Positions 34,395 through 45,200 of a stretch of 64,000 nt of DNA are shown piece by piece (the stretch's first letter is position 1; the number at the start of each line of letters is the position of its first letter). The stretch is taken from contig JAOAIP010000034.1 of NCBI GenBank assembly GCA_026414605.1, forward strand, positions 1 through 64,000. Direction: 5' to 3'. This stretch comes from Bacteroidia bacterium (GTDB lineage Bacteria > Bacteroidota > Bacteroidia > B-17B0 > Aurantibacillaceae). The notes beneath the pieces are model-generated. The model was given only the letters and a program-made list of their open reading frames with translations, made no database searches and was not told where the DNA came from. Position numbers and translations under genes: made by a program.

Positions 34395-35805
34395 GATAAG
34401 CGAAAAGTTCACTGAAAAGAAAAGTAAGTTTAATTCTTTTATTTCAAATCCACAGATATTTGATTGTGATGATTTTAATATCATTAAGTTATTTCAATAT
34501 GCTATTTTTAGAGAAGAAGGATTTAATGCTCGTCCTTATTGGAAATTACCAATTGTTTTTTTGTCTGTGATTTTATGGATTAAAAGATTAAGAGTAAAAA
34601 ACAAAATTACAATTGAAAAAAACGAAAAGTGTAAAATTTTTGTTGGTGATTGTGAAAGATATGTATTAAATCGTGAAAACAAGCCCGTATCAAGGTATTT
34701 TGGAAATATACTTCAATCCTTAAAAAAAGAGGAAATTATTTATGTAAAGACGAATCAATTTAATTCTCTATTAAAATACGATGTAGATATTAAAAATATA
34801 TACGATTATTATTCGGTGCTTCCTTTGACAGAAGATGATATTCGTTTATTGAAAAAAATTAAAAAGACATATAAGAAGATAACTCAAAATTTAAATTTAA
34901 ATAACTTTAAAAAAAAGATTTTAGCAGAGGTGATTGAGATATTTTGGCGAGAATACAGAATGTATCGGGCATTATTAGAAGGTTATCCTAATTTGAAGTT
35001 GGCATTTTTATTTCCGCATTATCAAAAAGAATCTTTGATTTATGCTTTGAAAAGAAAAGGAATAAAAATTATTGAACTGCAACACGGACTAATTGCCAAT
35101 GAAGATATGTTTTATGTATATGATAAAGAAATCTTGAAAGTGAAAGAAAAAGCACTCTTTGCCGATGAAATGTGGGTGTATGGACAATATTGGAAAGATA
35201 CTTTATTAAATGGTTATGAATATGATGAAAAACAAATTAAAATTTTTGGATACTATTTGTATTATGAGAAAAATTTTTCTGATGCTTTTCAACAAGAAAT
35301 TAATAAAATAAAACAAAAATATCCTTTTGTGATTTTTGCTACTGCTCAAAAAAATTTGGAAAAACATTTAGCCGAATACATTAATTTTTTACTTCAAGAT
35401 GCATATCAAAAAAATCAAAAATTTGCCTTGATTATCAAAGAACATCCATCGGCTACACAGAGTACTATTGATTTTATTAATGTTCCAAAAGAAAATGTAT
35501 TTGTAATGAATTATCCAATAGAATGGCTATTTCAAGTTTGTGATGCTCATTTTTCAATTTATTCAACAACCTTGTATGATGCTTTAATGTTTAATATCCA
35601 ACACAATTTTGCACTCAAACATCCACTTTTTTCGGATTATGTGGAAAGCATTGTCAATAAAGGAATTGCCATTGAATTATTACCTACTGAAAATTTATTT
35701 GACAAAATATCGGCTTCTAATACTACTATACCACCATTGAATGTTGACTACTTTTATAGTCCTGTCAATTTTGAGTTATTAAAGGAATACACGGAAAATT
35801 TATAG
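34381..35805 (+). CDS. Putative capsule/surface-glycan GT-B glycosyltransferase
   Basis: Protein of 474 residues without a clean family name. The middle has [12 protein letters not shown] (a QHG motif seen in polysaccharide-synthesis GT-B and CDP-glycerol transferase-like enzymes). The C-terminal half has [23 protein letters not shown] and [14 protein letters not shown], the HP and S-TT-x-x-D/E arrangement of capsular glycosyltransferases. It starts inside the DUF4910 gene (14-bp overlap), so the two are coupled. The 3' end overlaps the convergent lolD-like gene by 6 bp. Confidence 0.65.
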   Translation: MAVTKISEKFTEKKSKFNSFISNPQIFDCDDFNIIKLFQYAIFREEGFNARPYWKLPIVFLSVILWIKRLRVKNKITIEKNEKCKIFVGDCERYVLNRENKPVSRYFGNILQSLKKEEIIYVKTNQFNSLLKYDVDIKNIYDYYSVLPLTEDDIRLLKKIKKTYKKITQNLNLNNFKKKILAEVIEIFWREYRMYRALLEGYPNLKLAFLFPHYQKESLIYALKRKGIKIIELQHGLIANEDMFYVYDKEILKVKEKALFADEMWVYGQYWKDTLLNGYEYDEKQIKIFGYYLYYEKNFSDAFQQEINKIKQKYPFVIFATAQKNLEKHLAEYINFLLQDAYQKNQKFALIIKEHPSATQSTIDFINVPKENVFVMNYPIEWLFQVCDAHFSIYSTTLYDALMFNIQHNFALKHPLFSDYVESIVNKGIAIELLPTENLFDKISASNTTIPPLNVDYFYSPVNFELLKEYTENL

Positions 35806-36462
35806 CGTATTATCTACAATTTTCCCATCTACAATATGAATGGTTCTATCTGCTAATTGGGCTAAATGTTCATTGTGAGTAACGATCACAAATGTTTGTT
35901 GAAACTCTTGACGTAATTCAAAAAACAACTGATGCAGGGCTTCTGCATTATGACTATCTAAATTTCCTGTTGGCTCATCCGCAAATACCACTTTGGGATG
36001 ATTAATCAGTGCCCTTGCAATAGCCACTCTTTGCTGTTCTCCGCCTGATAATTCACTGGGCTTATGATGATAACGATGCGATAATCCTACTCTGTCCAGC
36101 AATTTTTTTGCACGATTTTCTGCTTCCTTTAATTTTTCACCTTTTATCAAAGCAGGGATAAAAACATTTTCTAATGCTGTAAACTCAGGTAACAAATGAT
36201 GAAATTGAAACACAAAACCAATATTAGCATTTCTAAATGCGGCTAATTTCTTTTCATTCATTTTGGCAATCTCTTGATTGTCTATAAATACTTTGCCCGA
36301 TGTTGGTTTATCCAATGTACCTAAAATACTTAATAAGGTTGACTTTCCTGCACCAGAAGGTCCTACTAAACTCACAACTTCAGATGCTTTGATTTGCAAT
36401 GAAATGCCTTTGAGTATTTCAGTATCACCAATTTTTTTTACAATGTTTTCTGCTATTATCAT
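35800..36462 (-). CDS. ABC transporter ATP-binding protein, LolD-like
   Basis: Protein of 220 residues from the ATG at 36462. It has Walker [10 protein letters not shown], the Q-loop [17 protein letters not shown], signature [15 protein letters not shown], Walker [14 protein letters not shown] and the switch His in VTHNEH. Q-loop region and length match LolD/MacB-type MacB-FtsE family ATPases that drive lipoprotein release or MacB-like export. No permease gene is adjacent. It overlaps the upstream DASS transporter gene by 4 bp. Confidence 0.9.
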   Translation of the reverse strand: MIIAENIVKKIGDTEILKGISLQIKASEVVSLVGPSGAGKSTLLSILGTLDKPTSGKVFIDNQEIAKMNEKKLAAFRNANIGFVFQFHHLLPEFTALENVFIPALIKGEKLKEAENRAKKLLDRVGLSHRYHHKPSELSGGEQQRVAIARALINHPKVVFADEPTGNLDSHNAEALHQLFFELRQEFQQTFVIVTHNEHLAQLADRTIHIVDGKIVDNTL

Positions 36463-37907
36463 ATAAAAAAATAAGAATAAATTGTGATGGTAAATATACA
36501 AAATACATCCAGCCAAAAACCTGCTTTTAGCATTGAGTGCATAGGAATATAACCGCTCCCAAAAGCAATCATATTGGGTGCAGTAGCAACAGGTAACATA
36601 AATCCTACAGACGCAAACAAAACCGATGAAAAAATTAATTTGCTTGTATACATCGCTGGTAAATGACTTGTCATTGCTATAATCAATGGAAGTGCTAATT
36701 GGATAGTAGCGATATTGGATGCAAACTCGCTAATCAATGCGATAACCGTGCCCATTAAAAAAATTAAAATCAATGGAGAAATGCCTTGAATAAAACGCAT
36801 TGATTGAATAAGATATTCAATTAATCCTGACTTTTCAAATCCATAAGCCAAAGCAAATCCCCCACCAAATAAAAGCAATATCTCATATTTGAGTTGTTTA
36901 ATATCTTCCCATACCAGAAGTGCTTCGTTTTTGTTTTTTTTGCTCGGTATGACAAATAAACTAATTGCCGAACTCATTGCCACTACTGCATCATCAATGT
37001 ATTCACTATGTGAAAAGAGATTTTTCCATCCATAAATGGTAATACTTCCAAAGTTTAAATTTTCTCTTGTCAGCCACAATCCTATTGTAATTAAAAACAC
37101 TATCAAAATAACTTTTTCTTCATAACTCATTTTTGTTTTTTTATTCCATTCAAAGTTCTTACTGGAGATATTTTTACGCTGCATTTTATTTAAGAATAAA
37201 ATTTTAAGTATAAAAAAACATCCTATTAAAATCAAGAATGATAAGGGGAAGAACATAATTATCCATTGTAAAAATGTGATTTGAATATTGTTATCCATTA
37301 GTTTAGGGTACATTTTAAAAAAATACATATTAGGTGGTGTGCCTACTGGTGTGGCTATTCCGCCGATGCTGGAGGCATAAGCCATTCCCAATAATAATGC
37401 TTGTGCCAATAAATTTTTATCCTTATCAGTAAAAGAAGAATCTAACTCTTTAATTAATGCCAATACCGCTCCAAAAAGCATTAATGCAGTAGCCGTATTG
37501 CTAATCCAATTACTTATTAAAAAACAAGAAAGCATCACTCCCAGTAAAATGCCTTGTGTGCTATTTCCCGTAATTTTCAATATGTTTCTTGCTATTCGTT
37601 TATGTACATCCCATTTTTCAATAGCAATAGAAAGTAAAAATCCACCTAAAAATAAAAATATAATGCTATCGCTGTATTCTTTGGACACTTCTTTGACATT
37701 GGCGATTTGAGTGAGTGGTAATAATACAAGTGGTAATAATGCAGTAACGGCTAAATGCACACATTCTGAAAACCACCATATTGCCATCCACAATAATATC
37801 CCTGTCATTCTGTTTATAGATGGTGATGCATCTAATGGCTGAAACAAGTAAAAAACACCAAAACAAATTGGTCCAAATAATAACGCTATGTTTTTTAATT
37901 TTTTCAT
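36459..37907 (-). CDS. DASS/SLC13-family sodium-coupled anion symporter
   Basis: Protein of 482 residues with 11-12 hydrophobic segments. Family features include the SNT-type motifs [13 protein letters not shown] and [13 protein letters not shown], which form the two sodium/substrate sites, and ATPVGTPPN in the first repeat with [11 protein letters not shown] in the second. It imports di- or tricarboxylates or sulfate; which one is not readable. The 3' end overlaps the LolD-like ATPase, which is an odd operon partner. Confidence 0.93.
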   Translation of the reverse strand: MKKLKNIALLFGPICFGVFYLFQPLDASPSINRMTGILLWMAIWWFSECVHLAVTALLPLVLLPLTQIANVKEVSKEYSDSIIFLFLGGFLLSIAIEKWDVHKRIARNILKITGNSTQGILLGVMLSCFLISNWISNTATALMLFGAVLALIKELDSSFTDKDKNLLAQALLLGMAYASSIGGIATPVGTPPNMYFFKMYPKLMDNNIQITFLQWIIMFFPLSFLILIGCFFILKILFLNKMQRKNISSKNFEWNKKTKMSYEEKVILIVFLITIGLWLTRENLNFGSITIYGWKNLFSHSEYIDDAVVAMSSAISLFVIPSKKNKNEALLVWEDIKQLKYEILLLFGGGFALAYGFEKSGLIEYLIQSMRFIQGISPLILIFLMGTVIALISEFASNIATIQLALPLIIAMTSHLPAMYTSKLIFSSVLFASVGFMLPVATAPNMIAFGSGYIPMHSMLKAGFWLDVFCIFTITIYSYFFI

Positions 37908-38079
37908 TTTAATCCCTCACAAATATACTGCAATTTTGATTTTGAAATTGGTAAATATCAAATGAATAAAAGAATAAATGCCGTAAGCACGATTTCTTTA
38001 TGTATTAAAAGATGTTTTTTCTGTCTGAAATAAATTTAAATTGTTACTATTTAGCACTTCAAATTCAACTACAATAATT

Positions 38080-38324
38080 AGTTGAAAGTTAAAAGTAAAA
38101 AGTCCGTCCCGTAGGGATAAAATATGGGTAGCCCCGAAGGGGCAAAATACAATAGCACAGGGCAAAGCCCTGTGAAAATAAATCTACACCATTTCAGGCC
38201 CTGGAAGGGCGACACCTATAAGGAAGAAAGTTGAAAGTTAAAAGTAGAAAGTATTAAAACGCTATATCATTATATTGAAAAATATTTCCTTTTACTTTCA
38301 AACTTTCAACTTTCCACTTTGTAC
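38080..38324. repeat. Heptanucleotide tracts around a cluster of small hairpins
   Basis: This fills much of a 505-bp gap. Tracts in GT orientation lie at 38080-38104 and 38225-38252, and in the reverse orientation at 38296-38324. Between the first two are short palindromes: TCCCGTAGGGA (38107-38117), GCCCCGAAGGGGC (38131-38143), CACAGGGCAAAGCCCTGTG (38156-38174) and GCCCTGGAAGGGC (38198-38210). A short ACCACAAAGAAC-type repeat (minus strand) is at 38329-38342. No coding frame. Confidence 0.8.
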
Positions 38325-38412
38325 TAATTTGTTCTTTGTGGTAAAATATAATTTGAATAATAATTATTTTTTATTAAACAGATATTGCTAAATTTTTCTC
38401 ATTTTTGCAGGT

Positions 38413-39315
38413 ATGAAAAAGATATTATTTTCACTAATAACCACATTTTTTTCTGTGTCAATAATAGCACAGGAATTAAATTGTCAAATTACTGTCAATA
38501 CGCAACAAATTCAAGGAACACAGGAAAAACAAATCTTTGATCAATTACAAAAAGCATTGACAGAATTTGTCAACAATAACAAATGGACCAAAGATAATTT
38601 TGAACCCATTGAAAAGATTGATTGCTCAATGTTTATCAACATTACTAAAAAAAATGATATAGGTGATTATGATGCTACTATTCAAGTTCAAGCCCGCCGC
38701 CCCGTTTACAAGAGCACTTACTTTACACCTACATTAAATATAATGGATGAAAATTTTCATATCGTTTATCAACAATTTACGCAATTACAATTTAATTTAA
38801 ATAATTTTCAAGATAATTTGACTTCGGTGATTGCGTACTATGTAAATATCATTTTGGCTTTGGATTATGATTCCTTTTCATTGTATGGAGGAACAGAATT
38901 TTGGAATCGGGCTCAACTCATTGCTTCTAATGCTCAAAGTTTTGGTGAAAAAGGTTGGATGCCCAGTGAACCTGGTCAAAAAAATAGATATTGGTATGTA
39001 GATAATCAGTTACAACCTTCATTTCAAGGTATTCGTGAGTTTATGTATAAGTATCATCGTTTAGGTTTGGATATAATGTATGAAAAGCCCGATGAAGGCA
39101 GATCCAATATCTTAAATGCTATGGAACTGTTAGTAAAAGTTTATCAAGCCCGACCCGCATCGTTTAATATGCAAGTGTTGATGAATACTAAACGAGATGA
39201 AATAATCAAAATTTTCAAAGAAGCCAAGCCCGAAGAAAAACAAAGAGTTTTAGAGATATTAAGCACTATTGATCCTGCCAATACAAGTAAATATCAAGTC
39301 ATCAATGGTGGATAG
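38413..39315 (+). CDS. porD: PorD/DUF4835 family protein, T9SS-associated
   Basis: Protein of 300 residues; the signal peptide ends IIAQ. The N-terminal ELNCQITVNTQQIQGTQ, the FVNNNKWT stretch, the central VQARRPVYKSTYFTPTLNIMD and the SVIAYYVNIILALDYDSFSLYGG block are the hallmark of DUF4835, which includes PorD, needed for type IX secretion in gliding or pathogenic Bacteroidota. The protein would act at the envelope. It heads an apparent four-gene operon (gaps of 16 and 10 bp, then a 4-bp overlap). Confidence 0.9.
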   Translation: MKKILFSLITTFFSVSIIAQELNCQITVNTQQIQGTQEKQIFDQLQKALTEFVNNNKWTKDNFEPIEKIDCSMFINITKKNDIGDYDATIQVQARRPVYKSTYFTPTLNIMDENFHIVYQQFTQLQFNLNNFQDNLTSVIAYYVNIILALDYDSFSLYGGTEFWNRAQLIASNAQSFGEKGWMPSEPGQKNRYWYVDNQLQPSFQGIREFMYKYHRLGLDIMYEKPDEGRSNILNAMELLVKVYQARPASFNMQVLMNTKRDEIIKIFKEAKPEEKQRVLEILSTIDPANTSKYQVINGG

Positions 39316-39331
39316 GTAAGAACTTTGAACT

Positions 39332-39781
39332 ATGAAAGTGGTGCTTAAAACATATCCTAAAGAAGTAATTGAAAAATTTACAGAATACGTGTATCAAAGC
39401 ACAGAAGCATTTAATTGGTTGATATTAAATGATTATAAAGAATTGGTAGCCACCCTTGATGCCATTCGTGATGATAAAAAGGCATTTGAGTATCTCATTA
39501 AAAATAAACACTATCATCTTGCTGCCTTTGTCAATGCGGTATGGGATGATGAAGATGCAATGGAATTTTTAATTCAAGTTAAACAACCCGATTGGGCGGC
39601 TTGTGCCCGAGTTATTGATGGGGATGAAAAAGCAGAGCAAGTTTTGTTGAAATTAAATAAAAAACATTTTGTAGAATTGGCGTATGCTATTCAATCCCGC
39701 ATTAGAGAAGATGGTGATAGATTTTCATCACCTATTTATGCTTTTCAGAGTATTTTTAATTTTAAAAAGTATTTGAAGTAA
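39332..39781 (+). CDS. Helical protein with four 25-residue tandem repeats
   Basis: Protein of 149 residues with no signal peptide. Residues 28-127 divide into four adjacent 25-residue units starting AFNWLILND, AFEYLIKNK, AMEFLIQVK and AEQVLLKLN. Shared positions are an initial Ala, an aromatic or aliphatic residue then Leu-Ile/Leu at 4-6, a Leu/Ala-rich second helix, and an acidic D-D turn at the end. This predicts a small two-helix-per-repeat solenoid. No family recognised. It lies 16 bp after porD and 10 bp before the next small gene. Confidence 0.8.
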   Translation: MKVVLKTYPKEVIEKFTEYVYQSTEAFNWLILNDYKELVATLDAIRDDKKAFEYLIKNKHYHLAAFVNAVWDDEDAMEFLIQVKQPDWAACARVIDGDEKAEQVLLKLNKKHFVELAYAIQSRIREDGDRFSSPIYAFQSIFNFKKYLK

Positions 39782-39791
39782 ATCATTGAAT

Positions 39792-40040
39792 ATGCGAGTA
39801 ATTGATACTATTCCTCATCCTTCTATGTCCATTCAGATTTTTATTTGGAATAACAAATACATTGTCAAATTTGAAGCTGGTCCTATGGAACAACATTTTA
39901 AATTTCCATTAGAAGATATTCCATCCATTGAACACTTAAAATCAGTGATAAATGCTGATTTTATTGAAAAAGTAAGAAAACGATTCAATGATATGTATCA
40001 ACAACTCATAGATATTAATTTTGGTAAAATAGCTGAATGA
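39792..40040 (+). CDS. Small protein of unknown function
   Basis: Protein of 82 residues from the ATG at 39792 (MRVIDTIPHPSMSIQIF). The N-terminal half is predicted beta (IQIFIWNNKYIVKFE, then HFKFPLEDI) and the C-terminal half helical (LKSVINADFIEKVRKRF). Similar small cytoplasmic proteins seem common in Bacteroidota, but I cannot attach a family name or function. The stop overlaps the next ATG by 4 bp (ATGA), giving strong evidence that it is translated. Confidence 0.72.
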   Translation: MRVIDTIPHPSMSIQIFIWNNKYIVKFEAGPMEQHFKFPLEDIPSIEHLKSVINADFIEKVRKRFNDMYQQLIDINFGKIAE

Positions 40041-41359
40041 AACGTTTACTCATCATTACATACTATTGGCCTCCTGCGGGCGGTTCAGGTGTTCAACGCT
40101 GGCTTAAGTTTGTAAAATATCTTTCCAAAAACAATTTTTATTGCATAGTGTATACTCCCGAAAATCCTGAAATGCCCGTGATTGACCATTCTCTATTAAA
40201 AGATATTCCCTCTCAAAATTTGCAAGTAATCAAAACAAAAATTTTTGAACCCTATACTGCTTACAAAACTTTAACCGGTAAATCCAGCAAAGAAAAAATC
40301 ACAGTGTCATTTTTGAAAGAACATTCTTCTAAAACATCTTTTGCTGAAAAATTAAGTAAGTGGATTCGTGGAAATTGTTTTATACCCGATGCAAAAATGT
40401 TTTGGATAAAGCCATCTGTTCGCTTTTTATCAAATTATTTAAAGCATCATCAAGTAGATGCCATCATTAGCACGGGTCCCCCACATTCTATGCACTTAAT
40501 AGCATTGCATTTAAAAAATAAATTCCCCAACATCTCTTGGATAGCCGATTTTAGAGACCCTTGGACAAATATTGATTTTTTGAATGATTTATATTTGACC
40601 AATTACTCTAAAAAGAAACATCAACATTTAGAGAAAAAAGTAGTTCAAACTGCCGATGCGGTTATTTCTGTAAGTCCAACCCTAACTGAAGAATTAAAAG
40701 CATTAGATAGTAAGCATCCAGAAAAATTTTATACTCTTACAAATGGCTTTGATGAAGAAGATTACAAAGATATTTTGCCTTCAAATAATGAACACAAGGA
40801 AAAACAATTTACACTTACTTATGCGGGTTTGATTCCTCCCAATAGAAATCCCAAAGCATTGTGGCAAGCACTGCATTTATTGGCAAAAGAAAACAAATTA
40901 CCAAATCATTTTAAAGTGCAATTAATTGGCAAAGTAGATGCTTCTGTAAAAGAATCAATACAACAATGGGATATTGAACAATACATTCAATATGTCAATT
41001 ATCTACCGCATTCTGAAGCGTTGATAAAAGAAGCACAAGCCGATGCCCTGTTGCTTATAGTGAATGAAGCCCCTAATAGCAAAGGTATTTTAACGGGAAA
41101 GTTATTTGAATATCTGGCATTACAAAAGCCCATTTTAGCCATTGCTCCAAAAGATGGCGATGCGGCTAAAATCATTGAACAAACGAAAGCAGGAATAGTA
41201 GTAGAACCTCATAATGTGAATGAAATGAAAGATGCTGTATTACAATTGATAGAAGGCAAAGTGCCTCCTCCTTTCAAATCCAACGTCTTGCAATATTCTC
41301 GTGAAAATTTAACGCTACAACTTATTGAAATCATCAATAAACATTTATACAAGAAATGA
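40037..41359 (+). CDS. GT4-type glycosyltransferase
   Basis: Protein of 440 residues. The N-terminal ITYYWPPAGGSGVQRW is a strong family 4 motif, followed by STGPPHSMHLIAL and WIADFRDPWTNIDF, which it shares with the gene at 19377. The C-terminal group 1 domain has LTYAGLIPPNRNP, the QLIGKVD turn and GKLFEYLALQKPILAI with its catalytic-region Glu. It probably builds a surface glycan. It overlaps the preceding gene by 4 bp, linking it to the porD operon. Confidence 0.92.
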   Translation: MKRLLIITYYWPPAGGSGVQRWLKFVKYLSKNNFYCIVYTPENPEMPVIDHSLLKDIPSQNLQVIKTKIFEPYTAYKTLTGKSSKEKITVSFLKEHSSKTSFAEKLSKWIRGNCFIPDAKMFWIKPSVRFLSNYLKHHQVDAIISTGPPHSMHLIALHLKNKFPNISWIADFRDPWTNIDFLNDLYLTNYSKKKHQHLEKKVVQTADAVISVSPTLTEELKALDSKHPEKFYTLTNGFDEEDYKDILPSNNEHKEKQFTLTYAGLIPPNRNPKALWQALHLLAKENKLPNHFKVQLIGKVDASVKESIQQWDIEQYIQYVNYLPHSEALIKEAQADALLLIVNEAPNSKGILTGKLFEYLALQKPILAIAPKDGDAAKIIEQTKAGIVVEPHNVNEMKDAVLQLIEGKVPPPFKSNVLQYSRENLTLQLIEIINKHLYKK

Positions 41360-41400
41360 TGCTTGGATGAAAGTTTTTTTATCAAATTAAATTAGAACAC

Positions 41401-41490
41401 AGAATAATAAGAATTTTACAGATTAGAACAGATTTTTGGTAGTTTCCGCTTTAATCCATTATTTACCTGTCATCTGTATTCCATTATTCT
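41401..41490. repeat. Imperfect inverted repeat in the GT4/HTH gap
   Basis: AGAATAATAAGAATTTTACAGAT (41401-41423) is complementary, with a small gap and two mismatches, to ATCTGTATTCCATTATTCT (41472-41490). A related ATCTGCGTTCCATTCATCT sequence occurs at 15530-15550. It lies between convergent gene ends; it could act as a weak terminator or be a repeat remnant. Confidence 0.4.
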
Positions 41491-41507
41491 AAATACAAAA
41501 ATTACCC

Positions 41508-41903
41508 TTAATCATTAATCATTTTACTTTCTTTTATCTCTACTAAAATGTTTTTTATGTGGACCAAATCTTGGTGAATAAGTTCTACTTTTGTAAATAA
41601 TTTCTTTGCATCTTGTGGGCAGGGAGTTGTATCCAATTCTTTACTTTCCTTTTCTTTTTGTAAGTTTTCTTCAATATATTGAAATATATATTTTACAAAA
41701 TTTTCTTTGAGTAAAAGAGAAATTCGTACTAATAGTTCTGTATCTATACTTTGCTTGTTAAATAATTGATACACCGCTGGACGAGATAATCCAATTTTTT
41801 CTGCAAATTCTGTAACAGTAAATCCACTGGTGTTTACTTTTTCTTTAATCATTTCTCCAATATGTACCTTTTTCCCCTTTGATTTTATTGATGAGTTCCC
41901 CAT
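41508..41903 (-). CDS. XRE-type helix-turn-helix regulator
   Basis: Protein of 131 residues. The DNA-binding domain spans about residues 14-75: IGEMIKEKVNTSGFTVTEFAEKIGLSRPAVYQLFNKQ, with the recognition helix around SRPAVYQLF. A charged, probably coiled C-terminal part follows. No ligand domain is seen. It is divergent from the large T9SS protein gene at 42297, with three 15-bp direct repeats in the 393-bp space between them. Confidence 0.87.
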   Translation of the reverse strand: MGNSSIKSKGKKVHIGEMIKEKVNTSGFTVTEFAEKIGLSRPAVYQLFNKQSIDTELLVRISLLLKENFVKYIFQYIEENLQKEKESKELDTTPCPQDAKKLFTKVELIHQDLVHIKNILVEIKESKMIND

Positions 41904-42042
41904 ATTTTTTAGGTGTGTAATGTATTTATAAATACAACAATTATTTGAAATAAAATAAAAACATTTTGTATATAAAAAAACACTTTTTGTCTAAAATTAT
42001 TTCATTTTGTATAAATAATTTTTCTGTTTGAAAGATATTGTT

Positions 42043-42117
42043 TACATTTGCGGTGTGATTAAGACCATTTAAATTCTACTTTGAATTAGTGTACTTTGAA
42101 TTAGTGTACTTTGAATT
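42043..42117 (+). promoter_or_regulatory. Three 15-bp direct repeats with an upstream TAnnTTTG box
   Basis: TACTTTGAATTAGTG occurs at 42077-42091 and 42092-42106, and its first 11 bases recur at 42107-42117. A TACATTTG -7-like element is at 42043-42050. The array lies in the 393-bp intergenic region between the HTH gene and the T9SS protein gene. Each unit also contains the TTTG core, so the repeats could be operators or overlapping promoter-like elements. Confidence 0.6.
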
Positions 42118-42296
42118 TTGGGCGGCAAAAGTACTTCATAAAAGAATCCTTTCTTAATTTTTTATCTGCACTTTAATTGTATTTGTCTTTTGTGAATGGC
42201 GTTTTGTAGAAAAGATAAGGTAGAAATGTGATTGTTATCACAAACATAAATATATGCTCTAATTTAAACTTGAGGCCGCAAAAAATTATAATTATT

Positions 42297-45200
42297 ATGG
42301 AAAAAACGACTTCTATCACACAAAAAAAATTAGATAAAGCAAAGTGGTTTTACTGGGCAATCATTGCTTTTGTAATTCTTTTATCTACTGTATTTTTAGC
42401 CCTTGTAAATCCATTAAAGTCCGCTACTTATTACTACATTAGCGGACCTATTCATCTTACATCTTCTTGGAAAACAAATCCAAATGGTACAGGTACTTCA
42501 CCGGCCAATTTTACGACAGGTGGAAATCTCTTTATAATATGGAATAGTTTAGGTGGTGCCATATCTCCTACACTCACTGCTAATTGGACGGTTGCTGGAA
42601 CAAATACTTTACAAATTGGTACCAGTACAGGTTCTGCTTCATTAACCATTAATGGTGGTGTTACACTCACTATGGGTGGTAACACTGTTTTGCGTGTCGG
42701 TGCAGCTTCTACTGCTAATACGGCTTCTGTACAACTTTATATTTCTCCCAACGCCACTTTGTCTATTACTTCTGGGGCAACTACTCCTTTGAGAGTATAC
42801 AGCAATGCTACTTTAACCATTGCTTCTTCAACATTTCCATTATCTAATCAAGTTTCTCTTGGCACCAAATCCACAGTGGAATGGGCTCAAAATACCAATG
42901 TTTCTATATGGGGAAGAACGTATCAAAATATGATAATTAGTGGTACAGGTATCAAAGATATTTCTACAACACCCAATACTACTACAATTATCAATGGCAA
43001 ACTTATTTTGAATACAAGTACGCTCAGAATGGCAAATAACACAGGTGCTACATTACGTTTAAATGGAACTATTTCAGGACCAGGTTCTATCTTAACAAGC
43101 AATAGTAATTTAAACATAAGTGGCACGGGGGTTTTTGGAACTATTAGTTTTGCAAATGGTAATACGGCTCAATCTATTCGTAACCTTACTATCAATAGAA
43201 CAGGACCAGGACAAATTACATTGGGGACTAATTTAACAGTAAATGGAACAACTACTTTTTCAGTAGGGGTATTGAACCTAAATAACAATACGCTTACTTT
43301 GAATGGGGCAGTTACTTTTCCGACTGCTACAACAAGCGGTTATTTCGTTGGTAGTCGCAATTCTTCATTAGTAATCGGCGGTGCTGGGGCTATCACAAAT
43401 AATTTATTGATGAGTACGAGTACGCTTACTACTTCGTCTTTGTATAATTTTACTTTTAATCGTAACAATCGTTCTATTACACTTGGCAATCCATTAAGAA
43501 TATGGGGAGAAGTAAGTGTGCCCAATGGTACTATCATTACCAATGGCAATCTCTTTATCAAAGCAGATGCTACTCAAAAGGGTCGCATTGCGGCAATAGG
43601 TACAAATGCTGATATTTCTGGAAATGTAACAATGGAAGTATTTGCAAAAGGCGGAACAACCGGATGGACTACTTTATCTGCCGCAGGTATTAGCGGAAAG
43701 ACTTTTAATGATTGGGCAGATGATTTTGCTATTACTTGTCCTACTTGTACTACACCTGCTATTAATTATAGTTTTACTTCTGTTTATTCTTATAGTGAGC
43801 CCGCTGTAACTAACTGCTATTCTTGTGCTGCACATTATGTTCCAATGAATAACTCCACCGATCCAATTACTGTTGGTAAAGGTTATTATGTTTATTTAGG
43901 AACTTCTACATACACTACTAATAATATCATTATTGACCTTAATGGACCTATTGTAAAGAAAAATTTTGGAACAATATCTCTCACTCGTACAGGTGCTATA
44001 AGTACTCAAAATGGCTGGAATTTAATTGGTAATCCTTATCCATCTCCTATTAGTTTTGCAAATATCCTATCATCAATGGGTTCGGGTTCTGTAAATATTG
44101 AAAATACTATCTATGTTTATAATCCTGATTTAAATAGTGGAAGCGGTGATTTTGCAACTTATAAACCTGGTATTGGTTCAGTACCACCAGTAAGTGCAGG
44201 AGGTGTAGATGATAATATACCCGCAGGGCAAGGATTTTTTGTTCGTGCAATCAATCCTGTTAATCTTTCTCCTAATGAAAATTGGAAAACTACTCTGAAT
44301 AATCAAAACAATTTATTACGAACAATCTCTCCTTTAACTACTATACAAAGCACGCTTTATGACTATCCACCTTCTTTGTTTATTCTTGAAATGAAAGGAC
44401 CCAGCAATTATGATGTATTTACAGGAATTGCCATTCATCCCAATGCGACTACTAATTTTGATAATAATTACGATGCTACACATTTAGGCAGCGATCCTCC
44501 TGCACCACAAATTATGAGCGTGTTGAATGGTTACGAATACAAGATAAATACTATTCCGCCTGTTGTTGGTACAACTACTATGGAAATTAAAGCCATTACA
44601 GGAACAACAGGTACCTATACCATATTCCCTTTGAATATCCAAAATTTTTCTAATGGATATTGTATTTCTCTTTACGATAAATTGACAGGAATTACAACAG
44701 ATCTTCATACCAGTGCTTACACTTTTACATTGATCAATACTACTACGACCCCAAGATTCATTTTATCTATCACCAATAGTGCTGTAAGTGCTACTGCTTC
44801 TGTTATACAACACGCATCTTGTAATTCTACAAGTGATGGTATGATTGCCATACAAAGTTCTGCTTATCCTAATTTTGATGTAGTATGGAAAGCCAATGAT
44901 GGAACTGTGATTACTACACATACTAATGTAACCAATGCAGATACTTTGAAAAATCTTCCACCAGGCGTTTATTTCTGTGAAGTCAGTGTTCCAAGTAGTT
45001 GTGCTTCTTCTGTGTATTCCTTTACGGTGCAAGCCCAAAATAGTATTTATTCACAAGCCGCATTCAGTTTATCTACCAATAGTGTTTTACCACTGGATTA
45101 TTCTAATCCCATAATTGCCCAAAATACTTCTACGAATGCTACTTCTATTTTATGGGAACTTGTAGGAGATGGTTATACTTCTACTTCTAATACATTTTCT

